The notes beneath the pieces are model-generated. The model did no database searches. It saw only the letters and a program-made list of their open reading frames with translations, and had not been told where the DNA came from. Shown here piece by piece: positions 12,902 through 23,866 of a stretch of 64,000 nucleotides of DNA (position 1 is its first letter; each line of letters opens with the position of its first letter). A program made the translations under genes and the position numbers. Origin of the DNA: Acephala macrosclerotiorum (Eukaryota; Ascomycota; Leotiomycetes; Helotiales; Mollisiaceae); the NCBI GenBank assembly GCA_014904845.1, contig MU119451.1:1-64000 (forward strand), read 5' to 3'.

Positions 12902-14047
12902 GACGAGAGAGTGGAGAGGTACCGTAGATGTGAAGAAGTGAAGGGTCGTGAGAAGAGATTTATTGCGGCATGTGGGTAAAAAAGCAGAGTGCCACTCGTG
13001 GTATTGCTCGGACGAAGAGTTACCGAGGCCTGACCGAAGGGACTCGGCTATTTCCCATCGGTGCTCGGCCGACTCGAGGGTCTGGGGAAACGGAGAATGA
13101 CTTCGGCTTTATCCAATGTTTATATTTCTTTTGATATGAATTATGAGTTTCAAAACAGTTTCGAAGTGGTAATTATTTGCCATGGTATCGTTCGTATCTT
13201 GCTGTATCTGAAGTATTATTATGTCTTTAAAATAATAGCTTCACGGCCGGCATTGATACGTCGATTGGTACTCAATGGTAGACAAGGGTCAACCCTAACA
13301 GAACAGAACACTCCCGTCACTCGCCTCGTGCGTTAGAGTGCGGCATGTAAGCTTGGACCGCGAGCCTTATTTTGATGCCGGGGTGTTTCCTGACTCATGA
13401 TCTGTGGGTCCTGTTCGTCCTGTTCGCAAATCTGGTAAATTTGAGGCTTCGCGCTGAGTAATGCGTTCACCGAGTATCAACAGCATTTTATATTTTTATA
13501 TTGAGTCACGTGCAGCGCTTGTATTGGGCGTCACCAGCCTTACTTTTTTTTGGCTCCCCCTTTTCCTGTTCTCTATTCGCTTCTCTCTACATGAACCATG
13601 CCACCACCGACATGCACTCCTATGGGAATATGTGACTGCAGTATGACTTGTAAACGCAACCCTCGCATCATTTCTTTTCCAATATCGAATGAAATGGTTT
13701 CTCCCACTGCCACAACGCCCTCTCTCGCCCAAACCATTGCCCAACAGCGGAAGATCGGTTTCGCTGCAGGCATGTCGCAGGGGATCACTGGCGGGTGTAG
13801 AAACACGTCGCTCCACTCCACTCCCGAACAACGCATTTTGCTGTTGTCGGTGATCAATCACGCATAATCGTTTACAACTAAGTATCCATAACACCGCCCA
13901 GATATACCCAATTGGCAGGTCGCAAGGTACAGTGCCGTAAGGCAGGTATGAGCTTCGTCTCTTCGTCTCTAGTAAAAACTCCATCTCTTCCCATCTCTCT
14001 TCTCGTCGCACCTCTCTCATCTCAATGTCAACCCGTTTGCCCAAACA
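12902..14047. promoter_or_regulatory. Divergent intergenic region with pyrimidine-rich leader
   Basis: This separates the carrier (minus) from the giant repeat-protein gene (plus), so both promoters should lie here. The last ~120 bp before the plus-strand ATG are rich in C and T (TCTCTTC-type tracts at about 13,950-14,030), the usual look of a filamentous-fungal transcription start and 5' leader. The start context is CCAAACAATGGC, close to the fungal consensus. A CACGTG motif lies at 13,506-13,511. Overlapping frames on both strands look like shadows. Confidence 0.5.
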
Positions 14048-17000
14048 ATGGCACCCAATTCTCGACCGCCCTTAACAAGCAGGATAAGAGCTTCTTTTGA
14101 CGGCAAACGCACCAAGTCCCAGTCTGGGCGTGTAATGAGCCCGACGGATGCAAATAGTTTTGGAACACAGGATTCCGATAGTCTGCGGACGGCGATAGAT
14201 GAAGCTATCAACAGCGAAATTTTCCAGAAAGCCATCGCGGCAAATCTCGCGAAACTTATAAAACCCTCGATCAAATCCGCACTCGATACGATACAGCCGG
14301 TAGTGGAGGCGGTGTACTCGCACGAACTTTTGTTACGGAAAACGAATCGAAGCGTGGAAGATATTCTGATACGATTGGATGAGAAGGCTGAACGACGTGA
14401 ATCGATAGCCACGCACCGCGAATCGGTCATCGAGCCTTGGGGCCCTGAACCGAATGATGGAGTATCTACCGAGCTAGCAGATGAACAGAGGCGGAAGGTA
14501 CCACCGGAAGATGTATCAGTCACAAGAGAAAGAGCTGTAAGCTCGGCGAGTGTAGGAGATCTCGCACAACACCGACAATTATTGCTGGACAACCATACGA
14601 AGACGACATCAGCTCTGACACAGCTCTCTATCTCCGTGAAAGCTAGCAATGGCAAGATAGCAGAGGCTCTGCAGGGGATCAGTGACGTGGATACCAAGCT
14701 GAGATGGTCGAGTGAAAGCATCGAGTCGCTGAAGTCGACTTCGGAACAATCGAATACTACGATAGCAGTCTTGCAGGCACAACTTGATCGGTTAAAGAAG
14801 GATATGGGTCAGATCATGGCTTCAATTGGCCCTGACTTGGGGAAGAGCGTCCAAGCTCTCAGCCAGAGTAGCCAGAGTGGGGCACCAGATACTTCCCTCT
14901 TCAACTCACATACCACGAAGCTGGATGCGATATCCACAGACCTGGCAGCACTGAAGGGTCACTCCGACACGGTTGAGAAGATTGATGCCGTCTCTACAGA
15001 GCTTGCTTCACTCAAGGCTAGCGTCGACGCTGGCATCACTGCAAATAGCGAGGGGCTCACAGGTCTCGGCTCCCAAATCAGCAATGTCCTCACCACTCTC
15101 GAAGGACATACCGGCACACTCGGCGAGATCAAGGATAAAGGCCCCCATCCCGAAATTCTCGCTGCCCTCCAACAATCAAACGATTCGCACGCTGCCCATG
15201 CCGCCTCTCTCGGAGAGATCAAGGAACGGGCCGAAGCCCCGACAGAATCCATACCCTCCGAAAGAGGTAGTCCCGAGACTACCGCCGCCCTACAAGACTT
15301 GAAGTCAGACCTCGCCTCACTTTGGGAGAACATCGAAGCTGGACTCACATCCAACAATGAGAATGTTATGAGTGTTGGAGCGAAGGTCGACAATGTTCTT
15401 GCTACGATTGAAGGTCACAAAGCCTCGGATCCAAGTGCTGATATCTTGGCTGCTGTTCAAGCGTCCAATGATTCACATGCCTCACATGCTGCTGCTTTGG
15501 AAGAGCTCAAGTCTCGAGAGGTAGCACCAGCTCCGGCACTCGACAACAGCGAACTCACGACGCAGATCAACACCCTTGCGGAAACGCTCAATGCCCACAC
15601 TGCCACGTTGGACGAAATCAAGGCCGGTGCCGGAGCTCATGCTGCTGGCTTGGAAGAGTTGATGTCCAGAGAGGTTGCCCCAGCGCATGTCTCCGAATCT
15701 ATCGACCATACGGCCCAATTGAACACTATTGTCGAGACCATCAACGCCAACACCGCAACTCTAGACGAGATCAAGGCCGGCACTGGAGCTCACGCTGCTA
15801 GATTGGAGGAGCTGAAGACTCGAGAAGTGGCACCAGCTGTCGTACCCGATAATAGCGAGCTCACAACACAGATCAACGCCCTTACGGAGACGCTCAATTC
15901 CCACACTGCAACTCTGGACGAGATCAAGATCGGTACTGGAGCTCATGCTGCTAGTTTGGAGGAGCTGAAGTCTAGAGAGGCTGCACCGGCTACTGTCTCA
16001 GATTCTGTCGACCATACTGCGCAATTAAACTCCATCGTTGAGACTATCAACGCCCATACCGCGACCCTGGACGAGATCAAGGCTGCTGGTGGATCCTACG
16101 CCGCGGCTCTCGAGTCTCATGGAACCGCATTGGAAGGACTGAGATCGATCAATAACGTGCCAGAGTCCGTCGCCGAGACCGAAACAAGCAATATTGCTCC
16201 TCTCGAGGCTCACATGAGCTCCATTGTCTCGATTCTTGAGGAGCATAGCGAGGTTTTGAATGAGATTAAGAGTCACACCAATGCCCACACGACTGCCTTG
16301 GAAGGTCATGGAGCTGCACTTGAAGACATCAAGTCTTTGAGCAAAGACACGCTGCCGGCTGTTGAAAATCCAGCTCTGGAGTCTCAGGTCGCTGCTTTAG
16401 CTACAACGCTTGAGTCACATACTTCCGCTCTTGACGAGATCAAGGCCCATGGAAGTGAGCATACAATTGCTCTCGAAGGCCATGGCTCTGCTATTGAAGG
16501 TATCAAGTCTCTTGGCGTCGCACCTACTCCTGTCGCTGAAAGCGTGGACATCAGCGGTCTTGAAGGCCATATCAATGCAATCATCGCAACTCTTGAATCT
16601 CATACAACTGCACTCGAAGGACTCAAGGCTGCCAGTGGTGCTCATGCGACAGCTCTTGAACAATCCAGGTCTCTCGGTGATGCTCTACCTGCGGCTGAAG
16701 GTGGAATTGCTACTGCTCTGGAAGGCCAGATCAATGCTATCGTCGCGACTCTCCAAGCCCACAGCACCGCATTGGACGAAATCAGGGCTGCTAATCAATC
16801 CCACACTGACATCCTTGGCGAGATTGATTCTCGTGGTCAGACTCATGCCTCAACATTGGATGAGATCAAAGCAACAACAAACCTCCATACTTCTGCTCTC
16901 GAAGGCATCAAGTCACCGGGTATCCCACCAATGGGAAGCATCGACAGCGCCAGCTTGGCGTCCCTTGAGATTCAAATCGGATCGATTGTCAAAACTCTCG

Positions 17001-20000
17001 ACGCCCAAACCTCAGCCCTCAAGCAACTCAACCCACAAGCTGTATCCGAAAGCACCGAAATGGCCCGCACAGCCTCAAGTGGTAGCGATGATGCACTGAG
17101 CGACATCATGACAACCATTGTCGAAACACTCGAAATACACACCATGCTGCTCAATGAGATGAAAGAGGACGTCAGCGCTGAGATTCTCACCACGCTCCAT
17201 GATCTTAGTCAAACGCAGGCCAATCAAAGCAGCTTGCTTGAGGAGATCAGAGAAGCGGATCTCAGTGATGAGGTCTTGACGCTCTTGCATGCTAGCAGCG
17301 AGAGCCATGCAAATCACTCCGCCGCTTTGGATAAGATTGATGCTGCTGTGCAAGCTGCGAACGAGAGCCACGCTTCCCATACCGCCTCGTTGGATGAAAT
17401 CAAATCTAGATCTTTCGATGCGGCACCCACAACCGCCTCGGACACGTCACCGGTTGTTGATTTCTCAGGCCTTGAAGCAAAGGTTGACAGCATGGCTGTT
17501 GCTCTCGAGGAGCACAAGACTACACTTGAGGAGATTAAGGGCATGACAAGCGCTGCGAACGATTTGCATGCTAATCACACTGCTTCTTTGGATGAACTCA
17601 AATCGAGATCTATCGAACCTGTCGCCATCCCAGCCACGGTCGATATCGGTGGTGTAGAGACCAAGATTGATAGTATAATCAGTGCTTTGGAAGACCACAA
17701 GGCGGCTTTGACGGAGATCAGCGACACTACTTCGGTTTCGCATGAGCTGCATACTAGCTACGGTGCAGCTCTTGACGAAATCAAGTCGAGGTTGGTCGAA
17801 CCTACAACAGTAGCACCTGTAGATTTGCCGAGCTTGGACACCCAGCTTGGTGCTATCACTGCATCTCTCGAGGAACACAAGAATGCCCTGTTGGAGGTCA
17901 AGGATCTGCATACCGCACATGGTGCCGCCTTAGATGAGATTAAGTCTCGTCCTCTTGAGTTACCTCCTACACCAGCGACTGATTTGTCCGGATTGGAGAC
18001 ACAACTTAGCGCCATCACTGCCGCATTGGACGAGCACAAGACTACCCTGGCAGAACTCAAGGAGCTGCACACCGTCTATGGTGCGTCTCTGGATGAGATC
18101 AAGTCGCTGTCAGCTGATTCGGCCCCTGCACCAACTACAGATCTTTCAGGCTTGGAAACACAACTCATTGCTATCACTGCGGTTCTAGATGAGCATAAGG
18201 TCGCCCTCGCTGAAGTAAGAGCAACTGGTCTTGCTTCACACAAACTGCACACAGCATATGCCACATCGCTCGATGACATCAAGGCCAGATCAATCGAGCC
18301 TGTAGCCACTGCATCAACGTTCGACATCTCAAGCTTGGAGACCCAGATGGCAAGCATCAACTCGTCAATCGATGAAATCAAAGCCAAGTCCCTTGAACCT
18401 GCCGCCAGTGCAGTTCCAGTTGATCTTTCAGGGCTTGAGACTCAGCTTGCAGGTCTCGCTAGCATGTTAGAAGAGCACAAGGCGACCTTGTCTGAGGTCA
18501 AGGCTACGAGTCTTGCATCACACGACTTGCATACAGCTCAAGCAACATCACTCGACGAAATCAAATCTAGGTCCATCAAGCCTTCTGTTGCACCGGCCGT
18601 TGTTGACCTTTCTGGCCTGGAGACACAACTAAACACCATCGCCGCTTCTTTGGATGAGCATAAAACCATATTGTCAATCCTTGCAAACACCTCATCTGAG
18701 TCTCACCTCTCCTACACTGCCGCTCTCATAGAGCTCAAAGATGCTGCGCTCACCAACGTCGAGTCTCATTCATCCCATGCCGCTGCACTTTCAGATATCA
18801 AGGACGCGACATCCTCGTGGAACGAGGCTCATTCTGCAAACGCATTCACTCTGGCGGAAATCAGGGATGCTGCTTTTGCAAGCAATGAGAGTCATTTGTC
18901 GCATGCTGTGGCTTTGAGTGAGTTGAAAGATGCAACCGCCAAGGCAAACGAGGCTCATGCTTCTCATACCGCTGCCTTTGCTGACTTGAAGTCTGTCCAG
19001 CCCGTTGAAGTGGCACCAGTCTCTGAGGAGGTCATTGATCTTTCCCCGATCGAGGGACATCTTGCAACCATCATCGGCACTCTGGAAGGCCAAACAGCAA
19101 CCTTGGCTGAGATCAAAGAGGCCTCTTCACAAGCCAGCCCCGAACTCCTCGCCTCCGTCAAAGTCTCCCACGACCTCCTCACATCTCACACCGCCCTTCT
19201 GGACGCTATCAAAGACGCCTCCTCCCATGAAGACACCTTGACCAACATCACCGAACTAAAATCCATAATATCAGACTCTCACGCCGAGCACAGCACCCTC
19301 TTCAAAGACCTGCACACCGAAATCAAAGATTCCCACTCCTCCCTCGACAGCGCAAAAGAGAAAATCGATAGCGTCGCTGCACAAATAGACATCAACCACA
19401 CGACAGTCACAACATCCATCACTACTCTTTCTGATGAGTTGAAAGCTGAGGTCGATGCTACGGGAACTCATGTTTCTGATCAAATCATCAATCTGTCAAG
19501 CAACCTAGGGTCCGTCAATCTGGCTGTTGCGGGATGTACCCAGAGTTCCAAATCTGTGGAAGGGAAGCTCGAAAACCTAGAATCAAGCATCAAACAAACT
19601 GGTTCTTTCGTCGTAGGTCTCTACGAAGGCGTTCATTTGAATGATACTGGAGTCGGACAACTGCAGGAGCAGCTCGTTACTTGGGTTATAAAAGGCCGAG
19701 GAACCGGTTTCCAGACGCCAGTGGAGAGTTTGCCTGTTGAGGGTACGAATGTTGTAGTAGAGGATGGAGAGAAGGGAAAGGGATTAGAGCCTCCGATAGC
19801 TGAGGGGGCTTGGTTTAAGAAAAAGGAGACGAGGAGGGCAGTTAGTCCGAGTCCATTGAGGGAAGTGGAGACTGTTAGTCCGCCTGCGGAGTTGCAGGGT
19901 CCGCTGGTTGAAGAGGGTGAGGAAATGGAGGAGGAGATGCCCAGTATTGATGCTGTGTTGAAGAAAGAGGTCGCTCCCGAGACGACTGAGCTAGCTGGGA

Positions 20001-23000
20001 AGTCTCACTCTCATCTCGCTGAAGGGATTGGCGCCGCTGTTCTTGGCGGTGCGGCGGTTGCTAGTGCTGCGGCTTGGCTATCCTATGATGATGAGGATAA
20101 TGTCAAGGAAGCAGATGACAGTACAAATGCCCCAGCTGTCCAGTCTGAGACCCCGCCATCTGATGAAAGCAAGGAAATTGAGGAACCCGAGCCCGCCGAG
20201 CCCGATGCTGCCATCGAGGAAACCTCTGCTCCACAAGAAGAACCGGTAGCCAAGAGCCAGGAAAGCAAGGAGATTGAAGAGCCTCATGAAACTGTCGCCG
20301 AGCAACTGGCAATTCCTGACCCCTTAGTTAAAAGTATCCCTGTCGAGACCGAGATCTCTCCAGACGAAAGCAATCAGATTGAGAAGCCCATGCTTACCGA
20401 GCCCGAAGCTGCCATTGAGGAAACTGCTATCGCCGAGCCTTTGGAAGAGAGTCCAGCTGTCGAGGCTGAAATAACAGAAGCCCAAGCCAGCGAGAAACCT
20501 AAAGAGGTTATAGCTGAGACGCCAGCTGTTGACGAATCTTTGGAGGAGAGCCCTGCTGTCGAATCATCGGAGGATATCAAAGAAGTCGAAAAGCCTATCG
20601 CTGAAGCCCCAACCGAAGAGACCGCCATTCCAAAAACTTTGGAGGAGCCTGTTGCTGTCGAATCGATCGAAGAAGCTAAGGAGATTGAAGAGCATCCCGT
20701 CACAGCATTTGAGATCCCAGCTGAGGACGACGCTATTCCAGAGCCCTTGGAGGAGTCTATTCCTGTCGAATCAACGGAAGAGCTAATTACCACAGAGCCT
20801 GAGGCTGGAGCTGGAGAAACCGCTGCCCCGGAAATTTTGGAAGAATCCCCAATTATCGAAGACGAGATGCCTCAAGAGAGTAAGGACATCGAGGAAAATA
20901 TCCCAGCTGAAATCGAGGAGTCTTCTCAACCTGCCATCGAAGAAGAAGCATCTGCTGTTGAATCGGAATCAATCGAGGCCAAGGACGAGCCGGCAGAGGA
21001 GGCCATTGTCCCAGACCAGGCAGATGACCTTGCCGTTGAAGTTGCCACAATTGAGGAAAGCAAAGACATCGATGAGTTGACACCAATCGAACACGAGCCT
21101 GCCGTTGATGAGAATTCTATTCCCGAGCCAGTGGAAGAAAGTCATGCTTTGGAAACGGAAACAGCAGAGGAGAGTACCCCCATTGAGGCCCATGAGCCAA
21201 CCGAGCACGCTGAAAAGCCAGAAGAAGCTATCCATGACGACGCTGCTCCGGAGAAGCCCGAAGAATCCGCTCACGCTGACTCCCAAAAGTCAATCGATGA
21301 AGCCAAGGATACTGATGACTCTCCCGCTGCTGGGCCTGAAATTCCAGCTGAGGAGGCTACAATCGAAGAACCGGCTGAACACGCCAAGGAAATCGAAGAA
21401 TCTCCCGCCGTCGAGGCCGAACTTCTCACCGAAGATACACTAGCCGAAGAGCCAACTCTGTCCTTGGAAACCGCCGTTGAAGAGCCTATCATTGGGCACG
21501 AGGCTATTCCGGCCGATGATGTCCAAGAGGACCAGGAACCAGCGACTACGGAACCAGAAGCCTCCAGCGAAGGAAAAGAGATCGTGAATGAAGACTCCCC
21601 GGCTTTGGAAGTTGCACCATCGGTTGACACGGAGGGGATTCACGAGCCACCTTCCGATGAGATCAACGAAGAAGTTCACGAGCCAGAAAGCGAGCCAATA
21701 TCCCATTTCCCTGAAGAAGAATCTGCTCCAGAAAGTCTCCCAACCGATGAAGTAAGTCGCGAGGAGCCAACTGTCGTGGAAGATGATCAGCCAAAGGAGA
21801 ACGAGTCAGCAGCCAACGACATTGAGCCTGAAGCCCACAAGCCCGAGATTGAGCCCATAACTGAAACCGTTGAGGAACAACCTGCTATAGAGTGTGAACC
21901 GATCGAACAAGAATCCCATTCAGAGTCTGTCGTTGCAGATGCTCTTCAACCGAGCCAACCAAGTGAGCCAGTCCCGGACGAGTTCAAAAATGGATCTGTC
22001 GAGCCTGCCAATGAGTCCATTGTGGAATCGGGCAAGGATGCAGACGCCCCAGAGAGCGAGCTAGTTCAGGAGGATGAAGTTCACCCAGAATCCGATGCCA
22101 TCGTGGCCGAGGAAGATCTGCCCAAAGTGGAGGAAAGCGCGCCAGCCGTGGAAGATGTCCACGATGAACCAAGTCCGGAAATCGAATATCCTGCCGATCA
22201 TGCCCGAGACGAAGCCACGCCTGAGAGCGAAGACGCCAAGAATGAAGTGATCGAGGCCGAACCCACCCCGGAAGCTCACGAGTCTGCCATCGAGGCCACA
22301 GAGAGCGACGCCATCTCAGCCGCCAATAAGGAAGTCCCAGCATCAAGTCCACCTGAGTTAGAGGCAGAAAGTGGGACACCTGAACATATCAAGGATGTTG
22401 AAAGCCATGAGGTCGAGCCAGAGACTGAAAGCACTCCGGAGCCCCAGGTCATCGACGACGAGAAAGAGGATGATCACGCGGAAAGCCACGATATCACGAC
22501 AACCGAGCATGAACCTATGGAGCCAGAAAGTGAGACAGTCGTCAATTCCCAGGAGATAGCAAAGGAGCCTCCAGAGGTGCATGATGCTGCGGAGACTAGG
22601 GATGAAGATGCTAGAGAAGTGCATGAGGCTACGCCCACAGAGTCAACTGTCTACGCTGTCGAGCATCCCTCAGAAGAGATGACCGAGTTGGGGCAAGAAA
22701 GCCCGCGCGATCCAGAACCTACTCCCGTTGAGCTAACTGATGACGAATATTCAACAATCGTGGATGACTCTCACCCTACAGAATATGTTCCAGAAAGCAT
22801 GCAAGCAACAACCGCAGCAACATCCGAGGCTGGAGGCGCTCTCATTGAAGATCTGAAGGATGTTGACGACTCTCGCCTCGCAGAATCAACTCATGAAGAT
22901 CTTCCCAGTTCCCCATTCATCAAAGAGCTTGAAAGCAAATACCCAACTGCACACTTCGAAGCCGAAAACTCTCATGAAGACGAACCTGCCGCTCTAGAAT

Positions 23001-23866
23001 TTGGAGAACCACATCCATCACCTATCTCAGAATACCATCCCTCCTCTCTAATCCACGAGCCTACCGCAGAGGACGATGACAGTGATAGCCCGGAAGAGCA
23101 TGAAGGTATCCCCATTAGAAGTCATGAACACGTCTCTCCACCGCTGGACGGCCCCATTCAATCTCACTCCGTCCCCTGCTCGGGACTTCATGCTGACTCC
23201 ACGCCGTTTGAAGAGATTGACGAGCCAATTTTCACGCATGCAGGTAGTACCGGACTTCATCAAGCAGTCCATCAGGACGATACATATGGACATGAAGCAG
23301 AGGCAGACGATTGGCATCTAACAGCAGCCCACCATGAGCCAGCCCAGGCTGCTTTCGAAAACGGTGATGAAGAAGATGCAGGTACTCCTTTGACCGCTGT
23401 CAGACATGAGTTCACACACACTTTGCCGCACTGGTCCGGTGAGGAGGAACCTCTCACGCCTTCGCCTCTTGCAGCACACGCCATTGCTCACCACGAAGAG
23501 GATGAGTTGGAGGAGACAGAACATCAACAGAGCCATGCAATCCCTCATCACGATGAGGATGACGATGAGTCTGTTACACCTCAGCATGATCCGTCACACA
23601 GCGCTAGCCCCAGTGAGGACGGCAGTGAAGAAGAGGAGGCTCATCACGAGCCAAGTCAAGCCATATCTCACCCCGAAGCCAACTCCGAGGACGAGAAAGT
23701 AGAATCTTCTCCAGTACTCTCGCACCCATCGGCTCACTCGGCCCTCCACGAAGACAGCGATGAGGACGACGTCACCCCAGTGACCAAACACAATTCTCAT
23801 TACGACGAAAACGAGGAAAACGATGAACCTCACGACTCACCAGCATTCTCTGGAGGCTTCGCTTAA
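14048..23866 (+). CDS. Giant intronless repeat/coiled-coil protein, 3272 aa
   Basis: I do not recognise a named family. A 9.8-kb frame with no intron encodes four zones. Residues 1-120 are basic, then form a compact helix-like segment (AIDEAINSEIFQKAIAANLA), which may be the conserved domain. Residues ~170-1890 are predicted helical and coiled-coil and dominated by a ~50-residue repeat with cores like HTATLDEIK and SLDEIKSRS. Residues 1993-2013 are a Gly/Ala-rich hydrophobic segment (IGAAVLGGAAVASAAAWL) that could span or insert in a membrane. Residues 2014-3272 are very acidic and rich in Glu, Pro, Ser and Ala, with a His-rich end. No catalytic motif is visible. The architecture suggests an extended tether or scaffold, comparable in style to fungal septal-pore/Woronin-body tethers such as leashin, but no homology is claimed. 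The frame stays open throughout, so selection has kept it intact. Confidence 0.85.
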   Translation: MAPNSRPPLTSRIRASFDGKRTKSQSGRVMSPTDANSFGTQDSDSLRTAIDEAINSEIFQKAIAANLAKLIKPSIKSALDTIQPVVEAVYSHELLLRKTNRSVEDILIRLDEKAERRESIATHRESVIEPWGPEPNDGVSTELADEQRRKVPPEDVSVTRERAVSSASVGDLAQHRQLLLDNHTKTTSALTQLSISVKASNGKIAEALQGISDVDTKLRWSSESIESLKSTSEQSNTTIAVLQAQLDRLKKDMGQIMASIGPDLGKSVQALSQSSQSGAPDTSLFNSHTTKLDAISTDLAALKGHSDTVEKIDAVSTELASLKASVDAGITANSEGLTGLGSQISNVLTTLEGHTGTLGEIKDKGPHPEILAALQQSNDSHAAHAASLGEIKERAEAPTESIPSERGSPETTAALQDLKSDLASLWENIEAGLTSNNENVMSVGAKVDNVLATIEGHKASDPSADILAAVQASNDSHASHAAALEELKSREVAPAPALDNSELTTQINTLAETLNAHTATLDEIKAGAGAHAAGLEELMSREVAPAHVSESIDHTAQLNTIVETINANTATLDEIKAGTGAHAARLEELKTREVAPAVVPDNSELTTQINALTETLNSHTATLDEIKIGTGAHAASLEELKSREAAPATVSDSVDHTAQLNSIVETINAHTATLDEIKAAGGSYAAALESHGTALEGLRSINNVPESVAETETSNIAPLEAHMSSIVSILEEHSEVLNEIKSHTNAHTTALEGHGAALEDIKSLSKDTLPAVENPALESQVAALATTLESHTSALDEIKAHGSEHTIALEGHGSAIEGIKSLGVAPTPVAESVDISGLEGHINAIIATLESHTTALEGLKAASGAHATALEQSRSLGDALPAAEGGIATALEGQINAIVATLQAHSTALDEIRAANQSHTDILGEIDSRGQTHASTLDEIKATTNLHTSALEGIKSPGIPPMGSIDSASLASLEIQIGSIVKTLDAQTSALKQLNPQAVSESTEMARTASSGSDDALSDIMTTIVETLEIHTMLLNEMKEDVSAEILTTLHDLSQTQANQSSLLEEIREADLSDEVLTLLHASSESHANHSAALDKIDAAVQAANESHASHTASLDEIKSRSFDAAPTTASDTSPVVDFSGLEAKVDSMAVALEEHKTTLEEIKGMTSAANDLHANHTASLDELKSRSIEPVAIPATVDIGGVETKIDSIISALEDHKAALTEISDTTSVSHELHTSYGAALDEIKSRLVEPTTVAPVDLPSLDTQLGAITASLEEHKNALLEVKDLHTAHGAALDEIKSRPLELPPTPATDLSGLETQLSAITAALDEHKTTLAELKELHTVYGASLDEIKSLSADSAPAPTTDLSGLETQLIAITAVLDEHKVALAEVRATGLASHKLHTAYATSLDDIKARSIEPVATASTFDISSLETQMASINSSIDEIKAKSLEPAASAVPVDLSGLETQLAGLASMLEEHKATLSEVKATSLASHDLHTAQATSLDEIKSRSIKPSVAPAVVDLSGLETQLNTIAASLDEHKTILSILANTSSESHLSYTAALIELKDAALTNVESHSSHAAALSDIKDATSSWNEAHSANAFTLAEIRDAAFASNESHLSHAVALSELKDATAKANEAHASHTAAFADLKSVQPVEVAPVSEEVIDLSPIEGHLATIIGTLEGQTATLAEIKEASSQASPELLASVKVSHDLLTSHTALLDAIKDASSHEDTLTNITELKSIISDSHAEHSTLFKDLHTEIKDSHSSLDSAKEKIDSVAAQIDINHTTVTTSITTLSDELKAEVDATGTHVSDQIINLSSNLGSVNLAVAGCTQSSKSVEGKLENLESSIKQTGSFVVGLYEGVHLNDTGVGQLQEQLVTWVIKGRGTGFQTPVESLPVEGTNVVVEDGEKGKGLEPPIAEGAWFKKKETRRAVSPSPLREVETVSPPAELQGPLVEEGEEMEEEMPSIDAVLKKEVAPETTELAGKSHSHLAEGIGAAVLGGAAVASAAAWLSYDDEDNVKEADDSTNAPAVQSETPPSDESKEIEEPEPAEPDAAIEETSAPQEEPVAKSQESKEIEEPHETVAEQLAIPDPLVKSIPVETEISPDESNQIEKPMLTEPEAAIEETAIAEPLEESPAVEAEITEAQASEKPKEVIAETPAVDESLEESPAVESSEDIKEVEKPIAEAPTEETAIPKTLEEPVAVESIEEAKEIEEHPVTAFEIPAEDDAIPEPLEESIPVESTEELITTEPEAGAGETAAPEILEESPIIEDEMPQESKDIEENIPAEIEESSQPAIEEEASAVESESIEAKDEPAEEAIVPDQADDLAVEVATIEESKDIDELTPIEHEPAVDENSIPEPVEESHALETETAEESTPIEAHEPTEHAEKPEEAIHDDAAPEKPEESAHADSQKSIDEAKDTDDSPAAGPEIPAEEATIEEPAEHAKEIEESPAVEAELLTEDTLAEEPTLSLETAVEEPIIGHEAIPADDVQEDQEPATTEPEASSEGKEIVNEDSPALEVAPSVDTEGIHEPPSDEINEEVHEPESEPISHFPEEESAPESLPTDEVSREEPTVVEDDQPKENESAANDIEPEAHKPEIEPITETVEEQPAIECEPIEQESHSESVVADALQPSQPSEPVPDEFKNGSVEPANESIVESGKDADAPESELVQEDEVHPESDAIVAEEDLPKVEESAPAVEDVHDEPSPEIEYPADHARDEATPESEDAKNEVIEAEPTPEAHESAIEATESDAISAANKEVPASSPPELEAESGTPEHIKDVESHEVEPETESTPEPQVIDDEKEDDHAESHDITTTEHEPMEPESETVVNSQEIAKEPPEVHDAAETRDEDAREVHEATPTESTVYAVEHPSEEMTELGQESPRDPEPTPVELTDDEYSTIVDDSHPTEYVPESMQATTAATSEAGGALIEDLKDVDDSRLAESTHEDLPSSPFIKELESKYPTAHFEAENSHEDEPAALEFGEPHPSPISEYHPSSLIHEPTAEDDDSDSPEEHEGIPIRSHEHVSPPLDGPIQSHSVPCSGLHADSTPFEEIDEPIFTHAGSTGLHQAVHQDDTYGHEAEADDWHLTAAHHEPAQAAFENGDEEDAGTPLTAVRHEFTHTLPHWSGEEEPLTPSPLAAHAIAHHEEDELEETEHQQSHAIPHHDEDDDESVTPQHDPSHSASPSEDGSEEEEAHHEPSQAISHPEANSEDEKVESSPVLSHPSAHSALHEDSDEDDVTPVTKHNSHYDENEENDEPHDSPAFSGGFA
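15480..16092 (+). repeat. 306-bp higher-order tandem repeat inside the giant gene
   Basis: Two ~51-residue subunit types alternate, one with SELTTQIN (from 15542 and 15848) and one with DHTAQLN (from 15701 and 16007). Like subunits are exactly 306 bp (102 codons) apart in both pairs. The flanking repeats of the gene are more diverged, so this was a later duplication of a two-unit block. Confidence 0.8.

Noticed and set aside
13496..14044. 182-codon minus-strand frame upstream of the giant gene
   Set aside because: It overlaps the pyrimidine-rich promoter of the plus-strand gene and is rich in Arg and Glu from CT-tract translation; no motif.
14048..23866. Identification of the giant protein as leashin
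   Set aside because: General architecture is similar, but no specific conserved block could be matched by eye, so no name was given.
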